Of a stretch of 24,468 nt of DNA, positions 1 to 6,270 are shown piece by piece. Positions within the stretch are counted from its first letter, which is position 1. Each line of letters begins with the position of its first letter. The translations under genes were made by a program, and so were the position numbers. Under the pieces are notes generated by a model. That model had not been told where the DNA came from and searched no databases. It saw only the letters and a list, made by a program, of their open reading frames with translations. Location: assembly GCA_023395555.1 (NCBI GenBank), contig JAEWYQ010000047.1:1-24468 (forward strand). Reading direction: 5' to 3'. This stretch comes from Bacillota bacterium. GTDB lineage: Bacteria; Bacillota; Clostridia; Lachnospirales; Lachnospiraceae.

Positions 1-2
1 AT

Positions 3-767
3 GTGAGCATGGGCCGTGTGGAGCGTTATGCGAGACAGATGGGCAGCAGGGAAGCCAGGACAAAGGAAGCGGTCATAGAGCCGGCCGGGGCAGAGGAGGC
101 AGAGAAGAGCAGGGAGGTAGGAGAAAAAAGCAGGGCGGCAGAAGCCAAGCCATATTCCTGGAAGCAACTTCTGATCGCTTCCGGCTTATGCGGCCTTCTT
201 CCTGCCTTATTTGTACAGGGAGCGTTGAAGGACGGTGTGGCAACCTGGGTTCCGACCTTTTTACAGGAGAATTACGCTACCAGTTCCATGGTATCCATCC
301 TCAGTACCATGGTGATTCCGGTGTGCAATCTGTTTGGCGTGGCACTTGCATCCATGGCGGGCAGACTGCTCCGTAAGGATGAGATATTCGGGTCGGCAGC
401 TTTCTTTGGGGTATGCGGGGCTGCATTGCTGGTGCTTCTATTATGGGGACAGAGCTGCATGCCGGTGGCCCTTGCCATGTTTACCCTGTGCACTACGGCT
501 ATGATGGCAGTGAACACCATGCTGACGGCGGTCATGCCCTCCCGGTTTGCCAGGACAGGCAAGGCCTCCAGTATATACGGCATCATCAACTCCTGCGTAT
601 ATGCAGGATGTGCAGTTTCCATGTATGGGATCGGAGCACTGTCTACTGCATATGGCTGGAATGCCACCATCCGGATATGGGTAATCGGAGCATTTCTATC
701 CATGGCGGTCTGCTTTGCCGTAAGCCGTAAGTGGCGCACCTTTGCCAGAAAGGCTTTGGAAATCTAA
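3..767 (+). CDS. MFS transporter, C-terminal half (5' truncated by window)
   Basis: This is the C-terminal half of a major facilitator superfamily transporter, an inner-membrane secondary carrier whose substrate cannot be read from the sequence. The frame is open from the window edge. The GTG at 3 is unlikely to be the real start, because the first ~50 residues are a charged, Ala/Glu/Lys-rich stretch typical of the cytoplasmic loop between helices 6 and 7. After it come about six hydrophobic segments, starting near residue 57 (GLCGLLPALFVQG) and ending near residue 240, matching helices 7-12. The phrase KDGVATWVPTFLQE resembles the seventh helix of organic-anion or sugar-phosphate type MFS carriers; that is family resemblance only. 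The stop overlaps the stop of the convergent minus-strand remnant by three bases. Family membership is fairly certain and the substrate unknown. Confidence 0.8.
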   Translation: MSMGRVERYARQMGSREARTKEAVIEPAGAEEAEKSREVGEKSRAAEAKPYSWKQLLIASGLCGLLPALFVQGALKDGVATWVPTFLQENYATSSMVSILSTMVIPVCNLFGVALASMAGRLLRKDEIFGSAAFFGVCGAALLVLLLWGQSCMPVALAMFTLCTTAMMAVNTMLTAVMPSRFARTGKASSIYGIINSCVYAGCAVSMYGIGALSTAYGWNATIRIWVIGAFLSMAVCFAVSRKWRTFARKALEI

Positions 768-1039
768 AAGAATAAAAAATATCGTCCAACCGACCTTTTA
801 TATTTCCGATATTCCTCACCAAATACAGCGGCCATGAGAAAACTAAAGATCTGCAATGCAGCCATTGAAAAGGTGGCAGCTTTAAGCAGCCTTTCGATGA
901 TGAGGGTTCGTTTCGGTTTATCGCCGCATCCCAGCCGGTCACTTGTTATGCCTTGTTTTTTCAGCATCAGCTGTTTGCCCAGATAACTGCCATAGAATAG
1001 TACATAAACGAGAATTCCGAAATAGATCAGGTTGCCCAT
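764..1039 (-). pseudogene. Isoprenylcysteine carboxyl methyltransferase-like protein, internally deleted remnant
   Basis: The ~91-residue product has the N-terminus of a bacterial ICMT-like membrane methyltransferase: a first hydrophobic helix, then a GKQ..LKKQGI..DRLG.G.KP.RT segment and a second helix to about residue 72. It then jumps to the typical family C-terminus (FGEEYRKYKRSVGRY). The ~100 central residues that bind S-adenosylmethionine in the usual ~190-residue protein are missing, and the join near 826 is in frame. I place the start at the second of two tandem ATG codons because GGAGG lies 6 nt before it but only 3 nt before the first (1042). It has its own good promoter with a palindromic operator like that of the metal ATPase operon. 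It may be a dead gene or, less likely, a small membrane protein. Identity rests on recalled family features. Confidence 0.6.
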
Positions 1040-1102
1040 CATTATCCTCCTTATATTTCTTAATCAGTAATATACTCATTGGTTGATTCATTGTTTACTT
1101 GT

Positions 1103-1132
1103 ATTATAGTTGAGCAAGCACTCAACTGTCAA
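1103..1132 (-). promoter_or_regulatory. Promoter with embedded ArsR-type operator, upstream of the methyltransferase remnant
   Basis: On the minus strand TTGACA (1127-1132) and TATAAT (1103-1108) are separated by 18 bp. The spacer itself is the inverted repeat GTTGAG-TGCTTG-CTCAAC. The same layout, with half-sites GTTGA/TCAAC, precedes the HMA chaperone and ATPase genes. A repressor bound here would block RNA polymerase, so this gene probably belongs to the regulon of the ArsR-family protein at 1227-1589. Assigning that protein to the site is inference. Confidence 0.75.
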
Positions 1133-1144
1133 GAATGTTAATAA

Positions 1145-1194
1145 AATAAAAACGAGAAGAGTGGATATTTCAATCCGCCTTCTCGTTTTTATTT
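1145..1194. terminator. Bidirectional intrinsic terminator after arsR-type gene
   Basis: AAATAAAAACGAGAAG pairs with CTTCTCGTTTTTATTT around a short loop, with the stem extended by TGGA/TCCG. A-rich and T-rich tracts on both sides let it act in both directions. It lies directly downstream of the ArsR-family gene on the minus strand and separates it from the promoter of the methyltransferase remnant. Confidence 0.85.
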
Positions 1195-1226
1195 AAAAAT
1201 ACGTCATCCAAATAAGATTAGCATTC

Positions 1227-1589
1227 TTACTTTTCTTCTCTTATATGTTCCAGTCCTTTTTCAAAAATTTGCTTGATATGATCGTCCGCTAAAGAATAGT
1301 AAACATTTTTTCCATCCCTGCGATTTGCCACAAGATTTGCTTCCCGTAATGCACGCAGTTGATGGGAGATTGCGGACTTTGTCATGTTGAGTAATACGGC
1401 CAGGTCACAGACGCACATCTCGTGCTCGTCCAACGCCCATATGATTTTCGACCTGGTACTGTCTCCTAAAACCTTAAAAAAATCGGAAAGGTCATAGAGT
1501 TCGTTTTCTTCCGGCATCTTCTTTTTTACTTCATCCACTATCTCTGCATGGATAACGTCACAATCACAGATCATTTCTTCATTTTTCAT
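1227..1589 (-). CDS. ArsR/SmtB-family metal-sensing repressor (CadC-like)
   Basis: This 120-residue winged-helix repressor should dissociate from DNA when it binds metal ions. The order is an N-terminal Cys arm (C8, C10), the FKVLGDSTR segment (38-46), the CVCDLA motif (C59, C61) on the metal-sensing helix, and a recognition helix (KSAISHQLRALREANLV, 71-87). The last helix keeps the SmtB-type alpha-5 ligands D102, H104, H115 and E118. It therefore carries both the Cys-rich alpha-3N site typical of Cd/Pb-sensing CadC and the Zn-sensing alpha-5 site. AGGAGG precedes the ATG and a TATAAT lies at 1606-1611. It diverges from the HMA chaperone and P1B ATPase genes, its presumed targets. The family is certain; the metal (Zn/Cd/Pb) is inferred. 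Confidence 0.95.
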   Translation of the reverse strand: MKNEEMICDCDVIHAEIVDEVKKKMPEENELYDLSDFFKVLGDSTRSKIIWALDEHEMCVCDLAVLLNMTKSAISHQLRALREANLVANRRDGKNVYYSLADDHIKQIFEKGLEHIREEK

Positions 1590-1670
1590 AGTTCGTCCTC
1601 CTAATATTATAACTGGTAAAAAGCCTAAACAAATTCACAGCCAGTTTCTTCAAAAACTTTCAAAAAACAC

Positions 1671-1768
1671 TTGACAATTGAATGGGTGGTCAACTATAAT
1701 AAATGTAACAGTTGAATAAATGCTCAACTATAATAAGTATAACAATTGAGATTATCGTTAACTGTTAG
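1671..1768 (+). promoter_or_regulatory. Metal-efflux operon promoter with three tandem 34-bp operator repeats
   Basis: TTGACA (1671-1676), an 18-bp spacer and TATAAT (1695-1700) form a strong promoter. The spacer 1677-1694 is an imperfect palindrome, ATTGAATGGGTGGTCAAC. It recurs exactly 34 bp later at 1711-1728 as GTTGAATAAATGCTCAAC, again followed by TATAAT (1729-1734). A third, weaker copy at 1745-1762 (ATTGAGATTATCGTTAAC) lies another 34 bp on. The half-sites match the operator at 1109-1126. Binding by the adjacent ArsR-family repressor is inferred from layout. Confidence 0.8.
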
Positions 1769-1815
1769 TGTAACAATATTTCGCATAAAAATCAATAAAA
1801 CGGGAGGTATTTAGT

Positions 1816-2037
1816 GTGAAAAAGACATTCAAGCTCGAGGGACTGGACTGTGCACACTGTGCATCAAAGATTGAAACGGCAGTTAGGGCATTAAATGGCG
1901 TAACCGCCGCTACGGTGAATTTTATGACTGCAAAAATGATAATTGAGGGCGATGATGCAAGCTTTGACGATATTGTTGAGAAGGCAAAGAATATTGTTAA
2001 AAAGCTGGAGCCTGATGTTGTCGTAAGGAAGGTTTAA
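1816..2037 (+). CDS. Heavy-metal-associated (HMA) domain metallochaperone
   Basis: This 73-residue protein is a single HMA ferredoxin-like fold that binds a soft or borderline metal ion through the two cysteines of GLDCAHC (C12, C15). It would act in the cytoplasm, handing metal to, or regulating, the ATPase that begins 3 nt after its stop codon. It starts at a GTG preceded by GGGAGG. The ATPase has no N-terminal metal-binding domain of its own, so the domain usually fused to CadA/ZntA appears here as a separate gene. A CopZ-like copper role is possible by fold, but the partner ATPase has Zn/Cd/Pb-type motifs. Transcription should start at the operator-bearing promoter upstream. Confidence 0.93.
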   Translation: MKKTFKLEGLDCAHCASKIETAVRALNGVTAATVNFMTAKMIIEGDDASFDDIVEKAKNIVKKLEPDVVVRKV

Positions 2038-2040
2038 AAT

Positions 2041-3906
2041 ATGAAGATGACGTCAAACCAAAAGAGACTATATAAAACAGGGATTGGTGCTGTTATTTAT
2101 GCTGCAGGTATTCTCTATAAAACAGATCAGACGATTGTTTCATTGAGTATCTTTCTTCTGGCCTATGGGTTCATTGGCGGAGACGTACTCTGGCGGGCGA
2201 TACGCAATATTTTGCGAGGGCAGGTTTTTGATGAAAACTTCCTGATGAGCGTTGCAACAATAGGAGCGTTTCTTGTTGGCGATTTCACCGAAGGCGTTGC
2301 GGTTATGCTGTTCTACCAGATCGGCGAGCTGTTCCAGGGCTACGCGGTGGATAAATCCCGAAAATCCATTGCCGGCCTTATGGATATCCGCCCCGATTAT
2401 GCCAATGTTCAGCGGGGGGATAAGCTGGAGAAGGCAGACCCGGATGATGTGAAAATTGATGAGATTATTGTTATCAAAGCCGGAGAAAAGGTGCCGTTGG
2501 ATGCGGTTGTGACGGAGGGCAGTTCCACGGTGGACACTTCCGCCCTCACGGGTGAGTCGCTTCCCAGAGAGGTTTCCGAGGGTGACAATCTCCTCAGCGG
2601 CTGCATTAACATAAACGGACTGCTTACCGCCCGGGTTACAAAGGAGTTTGGCGAATCAACCGTAAGCAGGATTTTGGATCTGGTGGAGAACGCCGGCACT
2701 AAAAAATCAAATTCAGAGAACTTTATTACCAAGTTCGCACGTTACTATACACCGGTTGTTGTTATTGTTGCAGCACTGATGGCGGTAATCCCTCCGCTGA
2801 TCTTGCCAGGAGCCGCTTTCAGTGATTGGATCTACCGCGGACTCATATTCCTTGTAATTTCCTGCCCCTGTGCATTAGTTATTTCAATTCCCCTGAGCTT
2901 TTTCGGCGGCATTGGCGGTGCATCCAGGCAAGGCATTCTCGTTAAGGGCAGCAATTACCTGGAGGCGCTTGCTGAAACAGAAATTGTAGTATTTGATAAA
3001 ACAGGTACTCTGACCAAGGGGATTTTCAAGGTTCAGGAGGTTGTTCCTCAGGGCATTGAAAAAGAAGAGCTTCTGGAGCTGACAGCCTATGCGGAGAGTT
3101 ATTCCAACCATCCCATTTCCCTTTCCCTTAAAAATGCATATGGCAAGGAAATTGATGCTGCCCGCATTAATCATGTAGAAGAAATCTCAGGCCATGGTGT
3201 AACAGCATTTGTGGATGGCATAGCGGTATCGGCGGGGAATGCCAAGCTGATGAGAAGCTTAAATATTTCATTTACAGAGGCGGAGGAAGTGATCGGTACC
3301 GTTGTCCATGTTGCAGTTGACAATACTTATCGCGGCTATATTGTGATTGCAGATGAAGTCAAGGAGGATGCGGCCCGTGCCATCGAGGATTTGAAGAATG
3401 CCAATATACGCCGGACTGTGATGCTTACCGGGGATTCCAGGCGGATTGGTGAAAAGGTTGCCGCACAGCTGGGTCTTGACAAGGTTTATACGGAATTGCT
3501 TCCCGGGGACAAGGTGCAGAAGGTGGAAGAGTTGTTTGAAGCCAAGTCTGCCAAAGGCAAGCTGGCATTTGTTGGTGATGGTATTAATGATGCTCCGGTT
3601 CTTGCCCGTGCAGATATCGGGATTGCTATGGGCGGCCTTGGCTCCGATGCGGCCATTGAAGCGGCAGATATCGTTATCATGACGGATGAACCATCCAAGC
3701 TTGCAGCCGCGATTAAGCTTTCCAAGAAAACACTGCGTATTGTAAAGCAGAACATTACACTGGCATTAGGTGTGAAAGGAGCAGTTCTTATACTGGGGGC
3801 CATGGGCAGTGCTTCCATGTGGGCAGCGATTTTTGCGGATGTAGGTGTGGCAATCCTTGCGATCCTCAATGCAAGCCGTATGTTGAATGTAAATAACATG
3901 AAATAG
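2041..3906 (+). CDS. cadA: P1B-2-type Zn/Cd/Pb-translocating ATPase
   Basis: This 621-residue P-type ATPase pumps divalent heavy metals out across the membrane. In order it shows N-terminal membrane helices, the actuator loop with TGES near residue 175, the transport-site SCPCALVIS (C275, C277), the phosphorylation motif DKTGTLT (D319), the SNHP nucleotide-binding motif (H357, P358) and the GDGINDAP hinge (512-519). The last helices carry an N-x7-K pattern (NITLALGVK) and ADVG, features of the P1B-2 subgroup that moves Zn, Cd and Pb rather than Cu. No HMA domain is fused at the N-terminus; it is encoded just upstream. It is shorter than CadA proteins with such domains but complete. Regulation is expected through the adjacent ArsR-family repressor. 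Confidence 0.96.
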   Translation: MKMTSNQKRLYKTGIGAVIYAAGILYKTDQTIVSLSIFLLAYGFIGGDVLWRAIRNILRGQVFDENFLMSVATIGAFLVGDFTEGVAVMLFYQIGELFQGYAVDKSRKSIAGLMDIRPDYANVQRGDKLEKADPDDVKIDEIIVIKAGEKVPLDAVVTEGSSTVDTSALTGESLPREVSEGDNLLSGCININGLLTARVTKEFGESTVSRILDLVENAGTKKSNSENFITKFARYYTPVVVIVAALMAVIPPLILPGAAFSDWIYRGLIFLVISCPCALVISIPLSFFGGIGGASRQGILVKGSNYLEALAETEIVVFDKTGTLTKGIFKVQEVVPQGIEKEELLELTAYAESYSNHPISLSLKNAYGKEIDAARINHVEEISGHGVTAFVDGIAVSAGNAKLMRSLNISFTEAEEVIGTVVHVAVDNTYRGYIVIADEVKEDAARAIEDLKNANIRRTVMLTGDSRRIGEKVAAQLGLDKVYTELLPGDKVQKVEELFEAKSAKGKLAFVGDGINDAPVLARADIGIAMGGLGSDAAIEAADIVIMTDEPSKLAAAIKLSKKTLRIVKQNITLALGVKGAVLILGAMGSASMWAAIFADVGVAILAILNASRMLNVNNMK

Positions 3907-3955
3907 ACGCAGCGGTTTTATGGATGAACGCTTAATATCATTGTGAGTAATAAAA

Positions 3956-4000
3956 AAGTGTCCTCGAATGATGATCTCAGATATCAATCGGGGACACTCT
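3956..4000. terminator. Convergent intrinsic terminator between ATPase and AraC-type gene
   Basis: AGTGTCCTCGA and TCGGGGACACT pair (with a G-T wobble) around a ~20-base loop. On the minus strand the hairpin is followed by a T run, fitting the end of the AraC-type gene; on the plus strand CTTT follows. It lies between the two convergent genes. Confidence 0.75.
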
Positions 4001-4012
4001 TTACATGGAATA

Positions 4013-4855
4013 TCATTTCTTAATAACCGGGATCCATATTTCGCTTTTGTAATCGGATGAGCTCAGATCACCGTTTGAATACCATTCCACTTCCGGTGCC
4101 TCTGCGTGTTCATAGCCGGATGTGGGAAACCATTCGGAGAAAATGCGCCCCCATATATCTGCCATTGCGGTAGGCATGGGGCCGGTTATTTCAAATATAG
4201 CCCATGTAAGAGCCGGTATTTCAAGCCTGCTCAGCGTTTTGGGACAATCTTTTTCCGTTATGGCGGCAATGTAGTAATCTGTTGTGTTGTCTTCATACAT
4301 TCCGCTGTAAACACCCACCAGCCCATTCCCAAGTCCGGCGATCTGCCCGAAGATTTCAGCCGGGGTTTCCCGCCACATCTTTCCTACGTTTTCACCCAAA
4401 CCCTCAACAGTAGAAAATCGCTGCTTTACACCCACAACGGCAAAGGAAGCTCTTTGTTCCATTCTGTAATTCATCTCAACCACTCCTTTTAGTGATAAAG
4501 AGAATGTGATACGAGGATACGCCTTTAAGGATATTCCTTTTTCCCTTGCTTTTGACGGTGTGATTCCATGCATTGCTATAAATGCACGAGAAAACGAATC
4601 AGGCGAATTGTAACCATACTTCAAAGCAATATCAATTATCTTTTCATTCCCATTCTGCAAGTCAAAAGCGGCAAGGGTTAAACGGCGGCGCCTTATGTAT
4701 TCGGATAGCGGTACGCCGATAAGGAAAGCAAACATGCGCTGAAAGTGATATTGAGAGCATAATGCGATTTGTGCAATCCTGGCATATTCCATTTCACGGT
4801 CAAGATTACTTTCAATATAATCAATTGCTTGTTTCATGTTTTCCAGTGTATCCAT
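4013..4855 (-). CDS. AraC-family regulator with GyrI-like effector-binding domain
   Basis: The 280-residue protein starts with an AraC-type DNA-binding domain of two helix-turn-helices (residues ~8-105; EYARIAQIALCSQYHFQRMF, then IIDIALKYGYNSPDSFSRAF). It ends with a GyrI-like small-molecule-binding domain (~125-280). This order, as in Rob and many Firmicute paralogues, senses small, often aromatic or cationic ligands and usually controls multidrug or stress genes. The start has an AAGGAG site. A minus-strand promoter is plausible (TTGTCG at 4904-4909, 17 bp, TATATT at 4881-4886). No obvious target gene sits beside it: the ATPase operon is convergent and the plus-strand gene upstream is a remnant. 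Family certain, ligand unknown. Confidence 0.92.
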   Translation of the reverse strand: MDTLENMKQAIDYIESNLDREMEYARIAQIALCSQYHFQRMFAFLIGVPLSEYIRRRRLTLAAFDLQNGNEKIIDIALKYGYNSPDSFSRAFIAMHGITPSKAREKGISLKAYPRITFSLSLKGVVEMNYRMEQRASFAVVGVKQRFSTVEGLGENVGKMWRETPAEIFGQIAGLGNGLVGVYSGMYEDNTTDYYIAAITEKDCPKTLSRLEIPALTWAIFEITGPMPTAMADIWGRIFSEWFPTSGYEHAEAPEVEWYSNGDLSSSDYKSEIWIPVIKK

Positions 4856-5136
4856 ATACTTCTCCTTTCATGGTAAGTATAATATAAATTAAGAACATAT
4901 ACCCGACAATATTTGCAAGTATTTGTAGGTTGGAGCGTTAATCCGCTCGCAAACAACTCCTTGAGCCAATACACCGGATGATTATAGAGATCATAGATAT
5001 GATAAGCTGTAAGAAATTACAAGTCAATAACTTTTACATAGTCTTGAGATTATGAATTCAATAATTTTGGTTGAAACAAAGCTCCTGAGGAGATACAATT
5101 ATAGTGATACTTTTCTCGTAGAATTGAGGTGGAGGA

Positions 5137-5519
5137 ATGGAAAAGCTCCTTATTGTCGACGGATTGAATTTGCATTTCCAGATGTTTTTTGGTATGCCGT
5201 CAAGAATTATGAATGCTTATGGTAAAGCGATACAAGGAACTCTGGGATTCGTTGGAGCGTTAATTAAGATAATGAAGATGACGAAGCCCACCCATATTGT
5301 GGTGCTGTTTGATGGCGAACATCCAAATGACAGAGCGGAACTGCTTTCCGAATACAAAGCCAACCGCCCGGATTATTCCGCTGTGCCTGAGGAAGAAAGC
5401 CCATTTTCACAACTGCAGGATGTATATGATGCCTTAACCTTTATGAATATCAAGAGCTTGCCTACAACTATAACGGTATTACCACGAATGAGGTTCTGAA
5501 AGGAATTGGGCTGAGATGA
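5137..5519 (+). pseudogene. 5'-3' exonuclease (PIN/FEN family), internally deleted and frameshifted
   Basis: The first ~105 codons match the N-terminus of a stand-alone 5'-3' exonuclease related to the DNA polymerase I nuclease domain: LIVDGLNLHF with the first metal-ligand Asp (D8), then LFDGEHPNDR and SEYKANRP. The frame ends early at 5499, and the acidic helices that complete the active site of the ~280-residue family are absent. In the -1 frame, 5454-5519 reads ELAYNYNGITTNEVLKGIGLR and stops at a TGA that overlaps the next gene's ATG (ATGA, 5516-5519). That looks like the original C-terminus with its translational coupling preserved. I infer an internal deletion of roughly 150 codons with a frame change. 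An active nuclease is unlikely. Confidence 0.7.
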
Positions 5520-6040
5520 ATAAATCACATGGTATCATTGTATTTGGAGCAAACGGCAGCGGGAAGTCAACTTTTGGACGAGAGTTGGCTCGTGTTTTGA
5601 ATTTTAAGCATATGGATATTGAAGATTATTATTTTGAAAAATCAGAAATCCCGTATACCACAGCACGTTCGCAGGAGGATTGTCTGAACCGGATGCTGGC
5701 AGACATGAAAAATAATTCATTTGTACTTTCTGCTGTTACCGGGGATTTTGGCGAGGAGATATCCTCCAGGTATGATCTTGCGGTATTCCTATCCGTACCG
5801 ATGGAAACTCGTATGGAGCGCATAGAGCAGCGGGAATATGAAAAGCATGGAGAACGCGTTCGCACAGGCGGCGATATGTATGAACAGCACTTGAAGTTTG
5901 TTGATTTCGCTCGCACACGCAATTTATCAAAGCTTGATAAGTGGGCGGAAACACTTAATTGTCCTGTTATCCGTGTGGATGGGACAAAGGATTACAGGCA
6001 GACAGCCGCAGAGATAGCAAACCGGTTTTACGAAAGCTAA
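5516..6040 (+). CDS. P-loop nucleoside/shikimate-kinase-like NTPase
   Basis: This 174-residue cytoplasmic protein has a Walker A motif GANGSGKST (residues 11-19) and the overall size of the adenylate/shikimate/gluconate kinase-like P-loop family. A lid-like Arg-rich segment follows around residues 100-120 (RMERIEQREYEKHGERVR). The phosphoryl acceptor cannot be read from the sequence. Its ATG overlaps the TGA at the end of the exonuclease remnant, so it was probably the second gene of that operon. With the upstream gene broken its expression may be weaker. A terminator follows the stop. Kinase class is likely; substrate unknown. Confidence 0.8.
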   Translation: MNKSHGIIVFGANGSGKSTFGRELARVLNFKHMDIEDYYFEKSEIPYTTARSQEDCLNRMLADMKNNSFVLSAVTGDFGEEISSRYDLAVFLSVPMETRMERIEQREYEKHGERVRTGGDMYEQHLKFVDFARTRNLSKLDKWAETLNCPVIRVDGTKDYRQTAAEIANRFYES

Positions 6041-6090
6041 AAAGAGGGCTGTTATCGACATAAGAAGGCTAAAAGAAGATGGATTCAGGC

Positions 6091-6125
6091 AAAAAGCGCC
6101 TTTCAAATGTGATGAGCGCTTTTTT
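6091..6125 (+). terminator. Intrinsic terminator after the P-loop kinase gene
   Basis: AAAAAGCGC (6091-6099) pairs with GCGCTTTTTT (6116-6125) across a ~16-base loop and ends in a T run. The frame of the downstream polymerase stays open through this hairpin, which argues against a start at 6079 for that gene. Confidence 0.75.
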
Positions 6126-6163
6126 ACCATATTTTTCTTGCCTCTTTCCCATAACCTGTTTTA

Positions 6164-6222
6164 TTGTTTTTCTTATTGTATTAGTATATAATAAAAGAAG
6201 TATTAAGGTAAGAATATACTTC
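6164..6222 (+). promoter_or_regulatory. Polymerase operon promoter with a 7-bp inverted repeat at the start site
   Basis: TTGTTT (6164-6169), a 17-bp spacer and TATAAT (6187-6192) form a promoter. Immediately downstream GAAGTAT (6197-6203) and ATACTTC (6216-6222) make an inverted repeat with a 12-base spacer, spanning the expected transcription start. This is a candidate operator for a repressor. It does not match the Gram-positive LexA box (GAAC-N4-GTTC). Confidence 0.6.
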
Positions 6223-6270
6223 AATTTTGCCGGACAGAAAATTTTAAAGGGGGAGACCGGAGAAGAAAAC

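Noticed and set aside
272..739. Long minus-strand frame opposite the MFS gene
   Set aside because: Shadow of the transporter frame, with no ribosome site or recognisable domain.
3486..3899. 137-codon minus-strand frame opposite the ATPase gene
   Set aside because: Antisense shadow with Ala/Ser-rich low-information sequence.
4929..5264. 14-base repeat GTTGGAGCGTTAAT at 4929-4942 and 5251-5264
   Set aside because: A match of this length is expected about once by chance in a window this size, and the second copy lies inside coding sequence. No target-site or terminal-repeat structure goes with it.
6079..6270. N-terminal extension of the Y-family polymerase from ATG 6079
   Set aside because: It would translate through a terminator hairpin and the promoter; the family start and a ribosome site lie at 6271.
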